Assembly: GCA_029962745.1 (NCBI GenBank)
Contig: CM057158.1
Coordinates: 12,556,776-12,620,775, forward strand
DNA from: Echinometra lucunter
Taxonomy: Eukaryota > Echinodermata > Echinoidea > Camarodonta > Echinometridae
Reading direction: 5' to 3'
Length of the DNA: 64,000 bases
This document shows, piece by piece, positions 24,481 to 37,005 of the stretch. Below the pieces are notes generated by a model, which worked only from the letters and a program-made list of their open reading frames with translations, did not search any database and was not told the DNA's origin. The stretch's first letter is position 1, and every line of letters begins with the position of its first letter. Made by a program: the position numbers and the translations under genes.

Positions 24481-25183
24481 AACCCTAACGTGCCCCTCCC
24501 TTTTCAAGCCCCCCTAAAGAATGAAATTGGATATGTATCCTCCAAAATATGGCAGATCTTCTCCTCCCCCCATATTTTTTATGTCTAATTTTTTTTTCTT
24601 TTAGATAAAGGTTTCACTCAAATGAATAAAGACATAAATGAATAAAACATACAAATCTTCGTGTCATTTCCAAACCTTAATTGATAAGTTACATAAAAAT
24701 CATCACAAATCCATGAGACAAAAAACAACTTTTATAAAAGTGAATTCTTCAAAATATGACAATCTTAATTTTTTCCTGATAATATAGGCCTATAGATATA
24801 TAACAAGTTACACTGCCTGCTTTGTGTTAAGTTTGGAAATGAAAATTAATAAATGAAAGAAAATAAATGAATGGACTGAACTCAGTTGGTGCCATAAAAA
24901 CGAATATGATTATGTAATATACACTTCAATATTTACCACCCCCCTAAAAAAAGAAAGAAAAGGAAAGAAAAAGAAGAATAGAATGACATAATTCATGATA
25001 AACTTACATCTTTATACCTCCGTCGATACCCCCCCCCCCCCTAGACATTCACATCCCACTCACATGCACTATCAATATACAGCAGTGCCCCATATATCGA
25101 CCCCTCCATTCACCCGTGCACAACATCAGACACATCATACCTGGCATTCTTCTTCCCGTAGGTGTAAATGCAACTTACCGGGG

Positions 25184-27595
25184 TCCGCTCACTAGACCGA
25201 AGTCCCGCGAGACCGAATACCCGCGAGACCGAAGGCCCGCGACACCGACTTTTTTTTTTATCTTATTTTCCTTCATCAGGTGCCGCGGCCGAGTGGTTTA
25301 AGGTGCCCCGTTGCAGCGGCGTAACAGGTGCCTGTTATCAGAGGGGGAGGGGGGCAGAGCCAAATATTTCCCGGTAACGCCGTCTAGAAGTGGCGTAGCA
25401 AGGATTTCAGTTTAGGGGGGGGGGGGGGTAAACTGAAGCGCGCTCCCAAGGGGTGTGCAGGGGGGGGGGGGGGAGTGTCCCCCGCGAGAAGCGCGGAAGC
25501 TCCGACATGAATTTTCTTCGAATTGTTCCTTCTCTGCTCATGCTCTTCTTACGTTCTCTGCCTGTTATCGGGGGGGGGGGGGGGGGAGAAAAATCGAAGC
25601 TTCGACGTTTCTTTGAATCGTTCCTTGTCTGCTCCCGCTCTTCTTACGTTTTCTGACTGTTAGAGGGGGCACAGCCAAAAATTTCCCGGTAATTAAGTCT
25701 AAAATTAGTGGCGAAGCTAGGATTTAATTGAAGGGGGCGGTAGTCGGCACGCGAAGTGTGCGAAACACTTGCTGAGCGCGCAAAACACGCTCGGGGGGGG
25801 GGGGGGATGTAGGGAGGGGGAAGCTGTGACGATTCTTTCAACTATTCCTTGTCTGCTCCCGCTCTTCTTACGTTATCCTATATCTTTTTCTTTTTTCGTT
25901 CACGTTTTCCCCCTTCTTTTTCTTTCTTTCTTTCTGTTTTTTGGTTGTTTTTTTTTGGTTGGCGTTTTTTTTTTTGGGGGGGGGGAGGGGGTGACTGCCC
26001 CCGCCCCCTTTGCTAAGAGGACGTGATCAATTAATAAATATAGATGTTCAGTTATTCATCATTCATGCATTATTGATTAATTAATTAATTCATTCATTCA
26101 TTCAGCTATTGATTAATTGATTCCTTTTTTAATATCAATTTTCTGAAATAGCATTTCAGCCGGAGTATTAACTTATTAGAATTGGAATAGTTTGCAAAAA
26201 TGCTTTTCATGATAGTTACTACGAAATCGGTCTCTCCATCCCGTCTCTCACTTCATCGTCTAACGAAATCATGCCAAAGTCTCTGAAGAAATCTACACAA
26301 CCGAGGTGAAACTAAAAAATGTTACAACAATTAGAACATAATTCTTAATGAACTGATGAACCAAAATACAGTGTGCCGCATCGGAAGAGGGCTGTTGCAA
26401 ATTACAAGCTTTTCTTTTTCAGAAATATTCTAACCATATTTTACATAATTTATAAACGCACACACTCATCCCACCCACTGATAGACACAGAGCACGCCCA
26501 AATAAATTGGATATGCTTCCAAGTTCTTTTCCTCTATACTTTTCTCACAGGTCATTTTACTTTCAATTTCTCCTATCGTTCCTCTTGGCTTTCCTCACCC
26601 CCTCTCTCTCTCCCTCTCTATTCTCTTCCAATAATGTTAACATAATATATTGATTCCTAAATAAACGCACCCTCCCTGCACCCTGCACCCTAGCTCCCCC
26701 CTCCCCCGAGAGTCCGTTTCGCGCGCTCGGTAAGTGTTTCGCACGATTCGCATGCTCACCACCGCCCCCTAAAATGAAATAATAGCAACGCCACTGATTC
26801 TAAACTGAGTTACGGGGAATTATTTGGCTCCCCCCCCCCCCCCCCGATAACAGGCAGAGAACGTAAGAAGAGCGGGAGCAGACAAGAAATAATTCAATGA
26901 AACGTGGGAGCTTCCACGCTTCGATTTTTTGGCTCTGCCCCCCCCCCCCCTCCCGATAACAGGCAGAGAACGTAAGAAGAGCAGGAGCACACAAGGAACA
27001 ATTCGAAGAAAACGTCGGAGCTTCCGTGCTTCGAGGGGGAGGGGGAAAACTCACCTTATAGGGAGCGCCTTTCGGGCGCTCAGTATTAATTAGTGTTTCG
27101 CGAGTGTTTCGCGTGCTCACTACCGCCCCTAAATGAAATCCTATAGCGAAGCAACTGATTCTAGACTAAGTTACCGGGACATTTTTGGCTCTGCCCGCCC
27201 CCCCCCCCCCCCCCCGATAACAGGCAGAGGACGTGAGCGGGAGCAGACAAGTAACGATTCAAAGGAACGTCGGAGCTTCCGCGCTTCTCGCGGGGGGGGG
27301 GGGGGGACACTCCCCCCTCCCTGCACCCCCCTTGGAGAGGGTTGGGAGCGCGCTTCCCGTGCTCACTAACGCCCCCTAAACTGAAATCCTAGCTACGCCA
27401 CTAAATCTAGACGGAGTTACCGGGAAATATATGGCTCCCCCCTCCCCCCTCTGATAACAGGCACCTGTTACGCCGCTGCAATGAAGCGCCTTAAACCACT
27501 CGACCGCGGCACCTGTTGAAGGAAAATAAGATACAAAAAAGTCGGCCTCGCGGACCCTCGGTCTCGCGGGCCTTCGGTGAAGTGGGCTGTCACCA
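25184..27595. mobile_element. Large foldback element, ~2.4 kb, with ~900-bp modular arms
   Basis: The left arm (about 25184-26030) reappears inverted at about 26690-27595. Outermost are tandem CCCGCGAGACCGAAG units, then a tRNA-like block (CGGCCGAGTGGTTTAAGG), then repeated modules containing GATAACAGGCAGAG, ACGTAAGAAGAGCGGGAGCA and GGAGCTTCCGCGCTTC, separated by G- or C-runs. The central spacer is unique and AT-rich. No transposase seen. In style it is like FB-type foldback transposons. Many open frames here are artefacts of the repeat. Confidence 0.7.
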
Positions 27596-29425
27596 ACTTG
27601 CCAACCTTCATAGGTTTTGTTCTTCCTCTGTAAATTCCGCTATGTATTTTCACACTGGAAAGTCCTTGATTTAAGTGTAAACATGATAAGAGAATTCACA
27701 CACAATTCTATTCGGATGACAACGCGTATAGTCCCATCCTTCATTCCATTGTCTTAATTCAACAAAGCCAGTGTTCAATAATTATAAATTTGTCATCTCT
27801 TTGGTTTCATGGTAGTTCTTACCTATCCCTTTCTCTACATTTTGTTCTCTTTCCCCTCTTTTTCATATTTTCCTTCCTTAATTTGCCGACGGAAATTTTT
27901 TAGGGGGTGTCAACCCCCCCTCCCGCTAGCGACTGCCCTGAATGCATGCAACAAACCCCCCCCCCCCCCCCCACCCGTTCTCGGATGGAGAAAAAAGAGG
28001 GAAATAATGGGGGACTCGAAAAAAGGGGGTCTTGAACTATGCAATTAAGACCTACATTATGATACAAAATAGCTTGCCATTATTTTTTCTTTTAATGAAA
28101 TGCCGTATACGTGTATATTATTTTGATCGAACATTTGCCCACAGTCATGTGGGCAGATATTAATGTTCGATCTTCATGATCTTCAACAGAATTTAGTAGT
28201 CAAATGCTAACATAGTAGCAGCAAATTTTGAGAGCACTTCGATTGCATGCGCGCATGGGGAGCATTTCGATATGAGGGCCCTCTTACCAAATAAAGCCTG
28301 TCCTTAGACCCAAGGGGCTTGCAACTATTATAATACCACTAATTATTGTTCATCTAAAACGTCAATAAATTCACCTATTGGTCATCTTGCCCCCTCCACT
28401 CTGGCGCCGCCCCTGCCTGTGGCCAAGGTTAATAAGTTGAAAAGACGATGCCAATATTTTTTATATAACGCGTCCTCTTTACTACTGTTGAACAAAAATT
28501 TCCCTTTCATAACTTAGAAGTTTGCCAGAGGCTTGCCCCAACATATAAAAAACGGCTATAGGGCCATGCGAACGGGATTCAGATGCCATTAAAGTTCTAG
28601 AGAAAAACGTGCATTTATACATTAGAAAACACGCAGGTCTATTGAACCAAGAAAGCGATTTTGGGGGCCAGGGTATAAAATGTATGTGGGTACATTATGA
28701 GGGCATAATAGGGCCTATACAATCATAATGTATAGAAATAAGAGACTTAACCTCTAGGAGAGGCACTTTTATCCATGGGAAGGTGGAGAATCTTGTTCAC
28801 TAAAGACGGATTGGCCCTTCAGTCACGCACGGAAGGGGGGAGGGGTAAGGGCAATCCCCTACTTTTCCAAGTACCCAGAGTATACCCTTTTCATTGATAA
28901 AAGTACTCTCTTTTTCTTCTTACAACAAGGTAATGTGAGTGAATGAATGAATGAATACATGCAGGATTGATGGAATAAACTTGCCCATGAAAATTTAAAA
29001 AGTGCGTGTATAATTAGGCTTGCATTGGCGACAGTTTGTCAGGGTGGTGCTTCCGGGGGGGGGGGGGCATTCCCCTACTTTTCCAAGTACCCCAAAAGTG
29101 CCCCTTTTTTACATGTAGTGATAAGGGTGCTCCCTTTTTCTTCTTACAAGGTTTCATTTTATTTTTTTATAAAGGCCCTTTCATCTTCTGATAAGTGATG
29201 ACCCTTTTTTTTTTTGCTTCAGATATGTTACCCTTCTCAAAACATGTAGGCCTACGTACCCCCCCCCCCCCTTTAACCCATGTTTTACCCAGTCCCTATT
29301 CAATAGCGCCCTTTGTCCTTCAGAGAAGTGCACCCCAGTTTTTTCACTTCCATTTAATGTCTTTTTGGGAATGTTTATCAACACTTTCCCTCTATGTTTC
29401 TGCAATTATCCTTCTGCTGCTTATT

Positions 29426-29512
<87 letters not shown>

Positions 29513-31800
29513 GATCAGTCGTGATGAAACTTCACAATTTTGCATTGAAAAAATTATATAGCTTGATCATTTAAAAAGATAAAAGCGGGGGAAATGACGG
29601 CAGAGTAAAATTGGATGCGGGAATTATGGGAGAGCCATAAATTAATTTGATGCTGCCTTTACCATCTTAGTCACTCTAAATAATGCAAATAGGTACCGCG
29701 ACCTTCTGCGAAAAAAAAAGCGCTATGCAGAAATAACACATTATTGTTTCATGTTTATTATTTTCATTTTGCTTGCTCGCTTCGCTCGCTCGAAAAAGAG
29801 AAATCAGAACAGTAGGCCTATTCATGCAAAAAACAACAACAAAGTATTACCATGACATGTCAAGACAGAAACAATATGTCGAAAATGAACATTGAATGTG
29901 TGTTAAATTGAATATAGGGGTATAAGTCTCAAAACAGTGTTTTTCTTTCTTTTTGTAAATTTTTTTTGTGCCCTGTTTCGCTGATGCCCCCTATGCACTA
30001 TTTGAAAGACGACCCCTGCCGCCTCAAAGGCGCAACAGATAAAGAAAGTCGAGTTGACCCTAGGAGGGCACACCAGGCCCTCGCTGCCGGATTAGCATGA
30101 AAAGGGGCAGTTTCTCTTTGGGTGACAACTGAAGACCAGGCACTTTTTTAATTTTGGAAAAAGTGTCGGGATTCAGCCCTTTCCCACTGTTGGTCATCGC
30201 TTTCCCGGCCTGTCCAAACATGCCTACCTGTGTTTTGAGCAATTTTCCCTTAAAAAGGCTTAATTGTTGTTCCTTTACTCCCCTTGCTCCTTCTCCAAAT
30301 TTGGGTTTTTGCGCCCCCTTCCAGTGCCCCCTCGATCCGCCCCTTCTTAGATAAGCAACTGCACGAGGGTATCCTTAATATGCATTGCAACTGCAACCCT
30401 CCAAAAGCAGCAAAATGAACTGACTGAAACTGATTTTTTTTCTCGAGAGAGAGAGGGAGAGAGGGCTATATACGAGGGAGAGACTCGAGTCTATCATGGC
30501 CCCTCATGGCCCTCTATATCTCACTGTCTTGTGTAGCATTCGCGGGATTCGCCTTTGTTTTCCCGCTTCTTCGTGGATAGCAGGGTTCGCGATTCAATGT
30601 GCATGTCCCCACACAACTTCTATTCACGACCAAATTGCTTACCGGCCTGACGACAGTTGTATTTTTCTATACAAAGCCTTTGCCGCGCCGCGTATTCGAT
30701 CGAACAGCTGATTCTCTCTTCCGGTTGTAGGTCAGTCGATCTCTAGCCAATCACCGAATCATACGACCAATAAGCCCCTCCTCCACGAAACTTCCCTCCT
30801 TCTCGGTCACTAGGTATCTTAGTCTTGTTACATTCGTTTTAATTTATTATAGTTCTTAATTTTCTTCAAATATATTACTGTCGGCCATAACTTTCATTTC
30901 AATGACTTTATAAGTATAATCAAATTTTTTACAATTCAATTAATTATATTAAGTTGTATAATTATGATATTTGAGTGAATCCTATAGTAAATTTCTTGTA
31001 TCCAGAGCTGAAATTAAACTATTTCTTAATTGAACGTGCAAGGGAATGAACTCGAGAACAAGACCGATTAGTCAGAATAAATTCTATTTTTCTCAATTTT
31101 AAGCCAAAGGTGGAAGGAGTGCATTGGTTTATAAAACACTGGTATAATTTTCTTGTACTCAACATATGAGTTATTGCGTTTTACGGCTCATTGGACACGT
31201 TTATGTGTAAAACATCCTATGTCGTTTGGATATTCGCGGTCAGACTAAACTCCCGCCAGTGAGTACTTCGGTCACTGGACGATCTCTTACGCGCCGATTG
31301 CTGTGTATGTTTTGGTAGGACACCGCTATCCACCATACAGCCTAGGCAGCTTTCGCGGGGAATGAAAGACTGAGCAATCTCGCCTATTTGTTCGTTAGGA
31401 AGGTTCGTATTAAACTCGAATATCACTTTGATTTTGACAATTCTTCGTCTTATTAGGCTCCTAAATTAACTTAGAAATTAATATTCTACGTAATTTTGAG
31501 ATTTAGTGTCAGAAAATCGGTCAAATGGAGATATATATGGCTTTATTACACGAACGTAAATTTCAGGCGGGAGAGGAAGAAGGGGTCGGGTTGGGCCGCC
31601 TTTGTTGATCGATGATCTGTGTCATTTGTGTGACTGAATTCGGAAAAGAAAATGTAAGGGGGTTTATATATTTTAGTGTTTCAGGAAATTTTCATATTTG
31701 ACTGGAGAATGACATACTATCTTCATATGTTAATGAAATGAATGTAAATAGGAGGATTTTTACTGCTCAAAATTTCCATTGTTTAGCTTGTTTTCATTGT
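27596..31800. other. Spacer upstream of cyclin E, copy 1
   Basis: No credible gene. Contains a short palindrome at 28125-28172 (GATCGAACATTTGCCCAC and its inverse), (TA)n at 29430-29507, many C- and G-runs, and a GA-rich tract near 30443-30470. Position implies it holds the cyclin E promoter, probably in the last kilobase. Confidence 0.5.
29430..29507. repeat. (TA)n microsatellite
   Basis: Uninterrupted TA dinucleotides. The matching tract in copy 2 (about 40938-40980) is much shorter and interrupted, a length polymorphism or collapse. Confidence 0.9.
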
Positions 31801-31832
31801 CCTGCTGTACCTTTAATTTTACAGCGAAGACG

Positions 31833-31840
31833 TTTTGGCG
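31833..31840 (+). promoter_or_regulatory. E2F-like site upstream of cyclin E ATG, copy 1
   Basis: TTTTGGCG about 80 nt before the ATG; copy 2 has TTTGGCGA at 43335-43342. E2F control of cyclin E is established in animals. The preceding TTTTACAG may instead be an acceptor for a 5' UTR exon, in which case this is transcribed sequence. Confidence 0.3.
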
Positions 31841-31917
31841 TTCAGTAAAACTCGAAGTCGGCGCTACTGAGAGAGTGAGAACGCTGCTAAAAGACGGGAT
31901 ATTCTAGGCCAGAAAAT

Positions 31918-31931
31918 ATGTCTCGGAGGAG
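31918..31931 (+). CDS. CCNE-like: Cyclin E exon 1 (copy 1)
   Basis: ATG TCT CGG AGG AG, giving MSRR plus a split codon, before donor GTATGT. Identical in copy 2. Confidence 0.7.
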
Positions 31932-31960
31932 GTATGTTAATCTCATTCTTTGCCAGTCTT

Positions 31961-32089
31961 AGACCAAAGTGTTCTGTCTCTAACAGTCGTCGTTAGCCTC
32001 TGATAATGGTAGGGTCGGCACATCGGCACTGCCGACCCTACCATTATAAGAGGCTAACGACGACTGTTAGAGACAGAACACTTTGGTCT
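31961..32089. repeat. Long near-perfect hairpin in cyclin E intron 1 (copy 1)
   Basis: Arms of about 60 bp start AGACCAAAGTGTTCTGTCTC and return as its reverse complement, with GGTAGGGTCGGCA next to a loop of about 9 nt. TGCCAGTC lies on both sides like a target duplication. The same hairpin is at about 43448-43576 in copy 2. Starts 30 nt after the exon 1 donor. Confidence 0.85.
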
Positions 32090-32092
32090 ATG

Positions 32093-32470
32093 CCAGTCGG
32101 TAGGCACTTTTGAGGCGACTGTGAAGTGAGGGTGACAACGAAGTTCTTCTGTCAGCGACTTGATTGAAGAATATCTATCATACTTTAACTATTTTGTCAA
32201 CGGAATAAACGCCATTGTCATCAATTTCATAAGGCATAACGACAAAAAATTGCCAGCGTCACTGGGATTCGAACCCTTGACTAGCATGACTAGTAATATA
32301 TCGAGCTCTGACAGTGGCTTTGACCACTGCGCCACGAGCAGTTGACGAGGCAATCGGTGCACTTTATCCATTTATACCCGGATTCATTTCTAGTCTTAAC
32401 TTCTCAGACATGATTATTTTTACCCCTCACTTTACAGTCACCTCAAAAGTGCCTACTATGCCAGTCTATG
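32093..32470 (-). mobile_element. TIR element carrying a tRNA-derived SINE body (copy 1)
   Basis: Arms of about 40 bp (GTAGGCACTTTTGAGG and inverse CCTCAAAAGTGCCTAC) enclose, on the minus strand, box A TGGCGCAGTGG (32324-32334) and box B GGTTCGAATCC (32265-32275). Duplicated at about 43580-43955. Confidence 0.65.
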
Positions 32471-32519
32471 CCAGATCATCATGTGACCAACTGACCATAG
32501 CCTGCCTGGCCTGGCCCTC

Positions 32520-32690
32520 AACTTAGACCGAAAATTTTCAGTCAAACGTTACCTGGCCCTAGCCAGGCTAAACTGAAAATTCTGTCTCTAGTCTAGTTCG
32601 TTAACCTCTCATTTGGATAAGGGAGAGCCGACCCTACCCGATTCCCAATGAGAGGCTAACGAACTAGAGACAGAATTTTTGGTCTTTAGC
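32520..32690. repeat. Second hairpin of the AGACCAAA family (copy 1)
   Basis: TTCTGTCTCTAG..GTTAACCTCTCATT is mirrored by AATGAGAGGCTAACGAACTAG..ACAGAA. Its arms share TCTGTCTCTA and GTTAGCCTCT with the hairpin at 31961-32089, so both are one family. Present also in copy 2. Confidence 0.7.
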
Positions 32691-33027
32691 CGGGCTAGAT
32701 CTAGACAGGCCCATGCCATGGCCATGAAATGTCAATAACAATTATCTGAAACTTGAAAGTAATTTTCAATGCCAACGCAACGGCTATTTCTTAATGATTT
32801 TTTTAAATTGATCCCACAACCCCAGACTCGTAATCATATACATTTGTCCTAGCCCTAGACTCTAATTGATGCCACTTTATTGAAAATTATCCTTTTTAAT
32901 ACTGTAAAAGCATAGGTTAGGGCTCCACATTGGACATGGCATATGGCTTTCCTTGCATGTATTCTTCACTTTATGTGCCTATTTATTAACTTTTTAGAGA
33001 ATGTTTTCCTTCGTTCTCTTATTTTAG

Positions 33028-33136
33028 TGGTCGTTTACAAGCAAGACAGGACAATCAACTAGAACCAGAGTGCAATCCAGATGAAAATAATCTTCAAATG
33101 TGTACGAGAAAGCGGAAAACAAGAGAACAGGACTCG
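33028..33136 (+). CDS. CCNE-like: Cyclin E exon 2 (copy 1)
   Basis: 109 nt. Reads [20 protein letters not shown], then [20 protein letters not shown] is a probable nuclear localisation signal, as in the vertebrate cyclin E N-terminus. Copy 2 is two bases shorter through several indels, so residues 17-41 are uncertain. Confidence 0.7.
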
Positions 33137-33340
33137 GTAGGTACCCCCCCCCCCCCCCATTTTAAGTTTAAAAAAAAAAATTGACTCTGAGAGAATTACT
33201 AGAAAACTTAAAAAGGTCATTCGAGGTTTACAGGACTCGGTAGGTATCCCCCCCCCCCCCCATTTTTTTTTTTTTTTTTTTTAATTTGACTCTGAGAGAA
33301 TTACTAGTAAACTTAAAAAGGTCATTCAAGTTTTTATTTC
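33128..33340. repeat. 103-bp tandem duplication over the exon 2 donor, copy 1 only
   Basis: CAGGACTCGGTAGGT and the following C-run, T/A-run and GACTCTGAGAGAATTACTAG occur twice with a 103-nt period. Copy 2 has a single unit. Confidence 0.8.
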
Positions 33341-33544
33341 GCCTGTGTAGCAAGAGCGAGATATAGGCGCTGTTTTTCCGACAGCAGCGGTTTTTCGTTT
33401 CAGTTTTGTAATATGAATGCTGCCATGTCAGTTTGCGAGATGCAGGTGAGACCGCCAAGAGCGTTTCACTTGATGTTGTTTTTGTTTTTTTACTTGATTT
33501 TACGAGGGAAAGCCTACATTTATTTTCTTTATGATTTCTCATAG

Positions 33545-33601
33545 ACTGGTGTGTCAAGAGCTGAGGGAGTTCAAAGAAGGAGACAGCAATTTAGGATAGA
33601 G
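33545..33601 (+). CDS. CCNE-like: Cyclin E exon 3 (copy 1)
   Basis: 57 nt, 19 codons: [19 protein letters not shown]. Phase 0 at both ends. Matches copy 2. Confidence 0.75.
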
Positions 33602-34906
33602 GTAGGTTCAATAGATCTAAGATCAAAAGATCTACATGATATGTGTTACAAAAGATGGAAAGATAGGAAACAAATCTGCACCAATAATTTTTTGAATAAA
33701 ACTTTTAGCTATTTCCATAGCATTTTCTGTAAGTATGTTTTGAAAGTGTCCCCTACTTGAAAGGCTCTTTACATTAGAGCACTGACAATAAGACGGTATA
33801 TCCTTGCAGAAGTCATGCAATGTTTGGTAGACTAGTGAGTCCATACATCAAAAAAAAAAAAAGAAGTCTTTAAAAAAACCTTCGACACATCATCATCTTT
33901 ATAACGAGATCATGATTTATTTCATTCATTATTATTATTTATTTTTTTTTGAGGGAGGGGGTGGGGTCACTAGACCAAAACCACCTGGGAAGTTTTTTTT
34001 TCACATTCAGGAAATCATGTACAGGAACTAGATTTTTACTTTGCATGTAGGTTGTATCATACCAGGTGAAACATATGAGGTGTTAAATGTACTTTAGAAC
34101 TTTTTAAGAAAGTTGGTATAAATTCCTGCAAATTCAAAGATTAAATGAACAAAAACATGTGAGTGGGATTTAAAATAATTGTTTTGTGTATAAGAGGTAG
34201 AACTTCTGACATTAGTCTAAAATTACTCTTCTACGATGATACACAGCAGGATTCATAGTCATACTCCGCAAAGTGTGAAAATCTAAGTATGCATGAACCC
34301 TTCCCTATGTTACCTTTGTGAACATTATACAATGGTTATACAACATTATAACCCCTGCCTGTTGACATATATTTGGTGCTTAAAGGTTAATGAACTTGCT
34401 TTGATTCTATTAATCTTCCTTTATTGAGGCTTTAATTGTGACTTGGCGCTTTGGAAACTTTCCTTTCATTACAAGACAAAGGCCAGTTCTGGGTTCAGAG
34501 CCAGGCTTATTACCGGTAGTCTGGTACATGTTTTTTTTGAGGCCTGAAACAAACTCACACCAGCTCTTCATTGTTTGAGTGTGGGAAGAGTGAGCATTGG
34601 CTAGTTGAAGAGCTTCAAGTACAGTGTTTGGGACTTGGCCGCATCCATTATGAATGGGTGAGTGCCTAGTGTTTTATGGAGAACAATAGAGGCTTGAAGA
34701 AAGGACATGGTTTGTAGGAACTGAAGATCAGTCAGTCACTCTTGTCAGCATCAGCAGCAACCATGATGTCATGGTGTTCCTATATCTAATCACATACAAC
34801 TAAATTTCAAAATAATTATACTTAAAAATGTACACACAATATATTTGTATTTTTTTTTTTTTTTGTATTTTTATTTTATTTTTATATCATAATAATTTTC
34901 TTTTAG

Positions 34907-35009
34907 AATCGATGGGTGCCTATCTCTGAGTCTTCATCGATAGAAACATCTCTTTTAGTCCCATGCGCAAGGAACCGTCAACCTCCTTCTGACGAACTCA
35001 TGGATACTG
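34907..35009 (+). CDS. CCNE-like: Cyclin E exon 4 (copy 1)
   Basis: 103 nt, ends in phase 1. Reads [19 protein letters not shown], then [15 protein letters not shown]; copy 2 reads [15 protein letters not shown] in the second part because of two compensating single-base differences. Confidence 0.7.
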
Positions 35010-35346
35010 GTAACTATTAATGTCTTATTTCCCCAGTATTCTTAAGTGTTGTAAATCTTCTGATTTCAAAATTACCAGGTTGTCATGGAATGATATATAA
35101 GGTCTTTGGTGTAAATGGTTAAGCTTTGTATTTTGTGCTCTTAGAAGAAACCATGTCCCATTATTGATAACCATCTACATTTGATGTTGCTTAAGGAATG
35201 ATATTGTGATAAAAATTTGATGAGAAATGTTTTCAGAGTCACTACCACAAATACATGTCTGTAATGAGGTTTTTATATCCTTCATTTAATCTGCTTCTTC
35301 TGGTAAATGATTGAGCACTGATTATGTTCTCTTTTCCTTCTTTCAG

Positions 35347-35557
35347 CCAATTGGATGACATTCCGCAACCTGTTTCCCAGTTCATGTATCAGACAGAGCG
35401 TCACCCACCCCCCCTGCTTCGATGGAATGATCTACCTGAAGTCTGGAGTATAATGACAAGAAAGGAGGCCAACTATCCAAGGAAGTATGACTGTCTAAAG
35501 GGTCATCCTTCATTGGGAGAGAGAATGAGGGCTATTCTTCTAGACTGGCTTATTGAA
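35347..35557 (+). CDS. CCNE-like: Cyclin E exon 5 (copy 1), frameshifted as assembled
   Basis: In the entry phase it opens [19 protein letters not shown], resembling cyclin E2 upstream of its cyclin box, and later in another frame [16 protein letters not shown] and [11 protein letters not shown], the start of the cyclin box. The switch lies at the C-run 35404-35414, which is one base short. Confidence 0.75.
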
Positions 35558-37005
35558 GTAAGTTTTATACCATTAAGACATCAAATAATCATAGCATGAC
35601 TCATCCTCTTAGAAGTTTCTGTGAACAATGATTTGCTTTAAATAAAGGAAAGTATGACATGTATGATATTTTCTGGCAATTGTTCTTTAAATCTGCAATG
35701 TATTGTGCTCCAAAGTATGCATTAATTATTCTTGAAGTTGCAAGTGTTCAGTATAATGTTTTCATTGTAATTTGGTGTCCCTTTTCCTTTTTACTTTGCC
35801 TTGTTTTTGAGACTACAGAAAGGCTATTTATCTTTTTTTTTTTATACGCTTAAATGAATGGTATTTTGAGGAGTGAGGTTGAAAATAAGGTTGTCAGGGC
35901 CAAAAGAACTTTTTTGCCTCCCTGCGGCATTCTTTTGAAGTTAGCAAAATATGATGTCACGAGTATTGTTTGCACAGCTTTTGGCATTACATGCATGCGT
36001 ATCTCATTAACGTGTGGAGCAGTTTACAGTGCCATTATGTGAACACTGAAAAAAAGCATGGGGGTCTTGCTGCTGCATATGTGAATGGTCCTTAATAGTG
36101 ATCATGATGTAACAGTTTCTGCATGATGTGAAATATATTCATCAGACAAAAGCATCCTGTAGGATGCAAACATGCCTTGCTTTGGGGGATTGCACTTGCA
36201 TAAAAGGATCTTCTTTAGAAATTGTTTGCTGTGGTGGCCTTTGGGTGGAAGTCATTACCTTTGCTAAGTTAGATGGCAATCAATAGAATAAACTGGGTAC
36301 CATTATTTTTTCAATTCTTTTGTGTGTCATGCCTTCCCATAGACAATCAATAAGATGGGCTTAGGCTTTACTTTGCATTTACATGTTCCTTTTAAAATCA
36401 TACAATAGTGCAGGACTCTAGATTCAAACCATTTAAGGTTAAAAGTCCTCGAGAACAGTACACGTTTGAATGGGTTGCTTGAGGTTGAAGAGTTGTTAAG
36501 CAGTTGCATGTAGATTTCAAGCTACAATTGTGCTAATTTTCTGGGAAATTCAATGTTAAAAACAAGGCGCATCAAATATGTTGTGTGCTTAGATATAGGA
36601 TATCAGTTATACTGGACACAAATTTTAGATGAATTCAGGGTCTTTCTAAGAGATATTGTTTTGTTTTTACTTTTCTGAATTTGTTTAAAGTATTTTTTTT
36701 TAGGAACGGTGGAGTATACTAGTAGGTTAAACTTTTCGTATGCTGCTAAGGCCTTCTTGATGTGCACATGCTCATTCTGATCAGTATGTTTTTAATTAAA
36801 TGCATTCCTCATCGGAAAAAATGATTTATTACCCTTTTGCCCTCTGTTTTCTTAGTTTTATTCTAGCTCTGGAAAGAGTGCAAGGAAAACTTTTTCGAAC
36901 CACTAGGAATACCCATCTTTCTTCTACAAAACTTTTTATGTTTCATATTTTAATAGTTTACTCATTACCTATTTATTTTCTTATTTTCTCAATTACTTGC
37001 TTCAG

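Noticed and set aside
26800..27369. Pro- and Gly-rich open frames
   Set aside because: Translations of C- and G-runs within the foldback element.
32265..32334. A functional tRNA gene
   Set aside because: Box A and B are perfect, but no cloverleaf with a good acceptor stem could be folded by eye and it is embedded in an inverted-repeat element; SINE-type origin is more likely.
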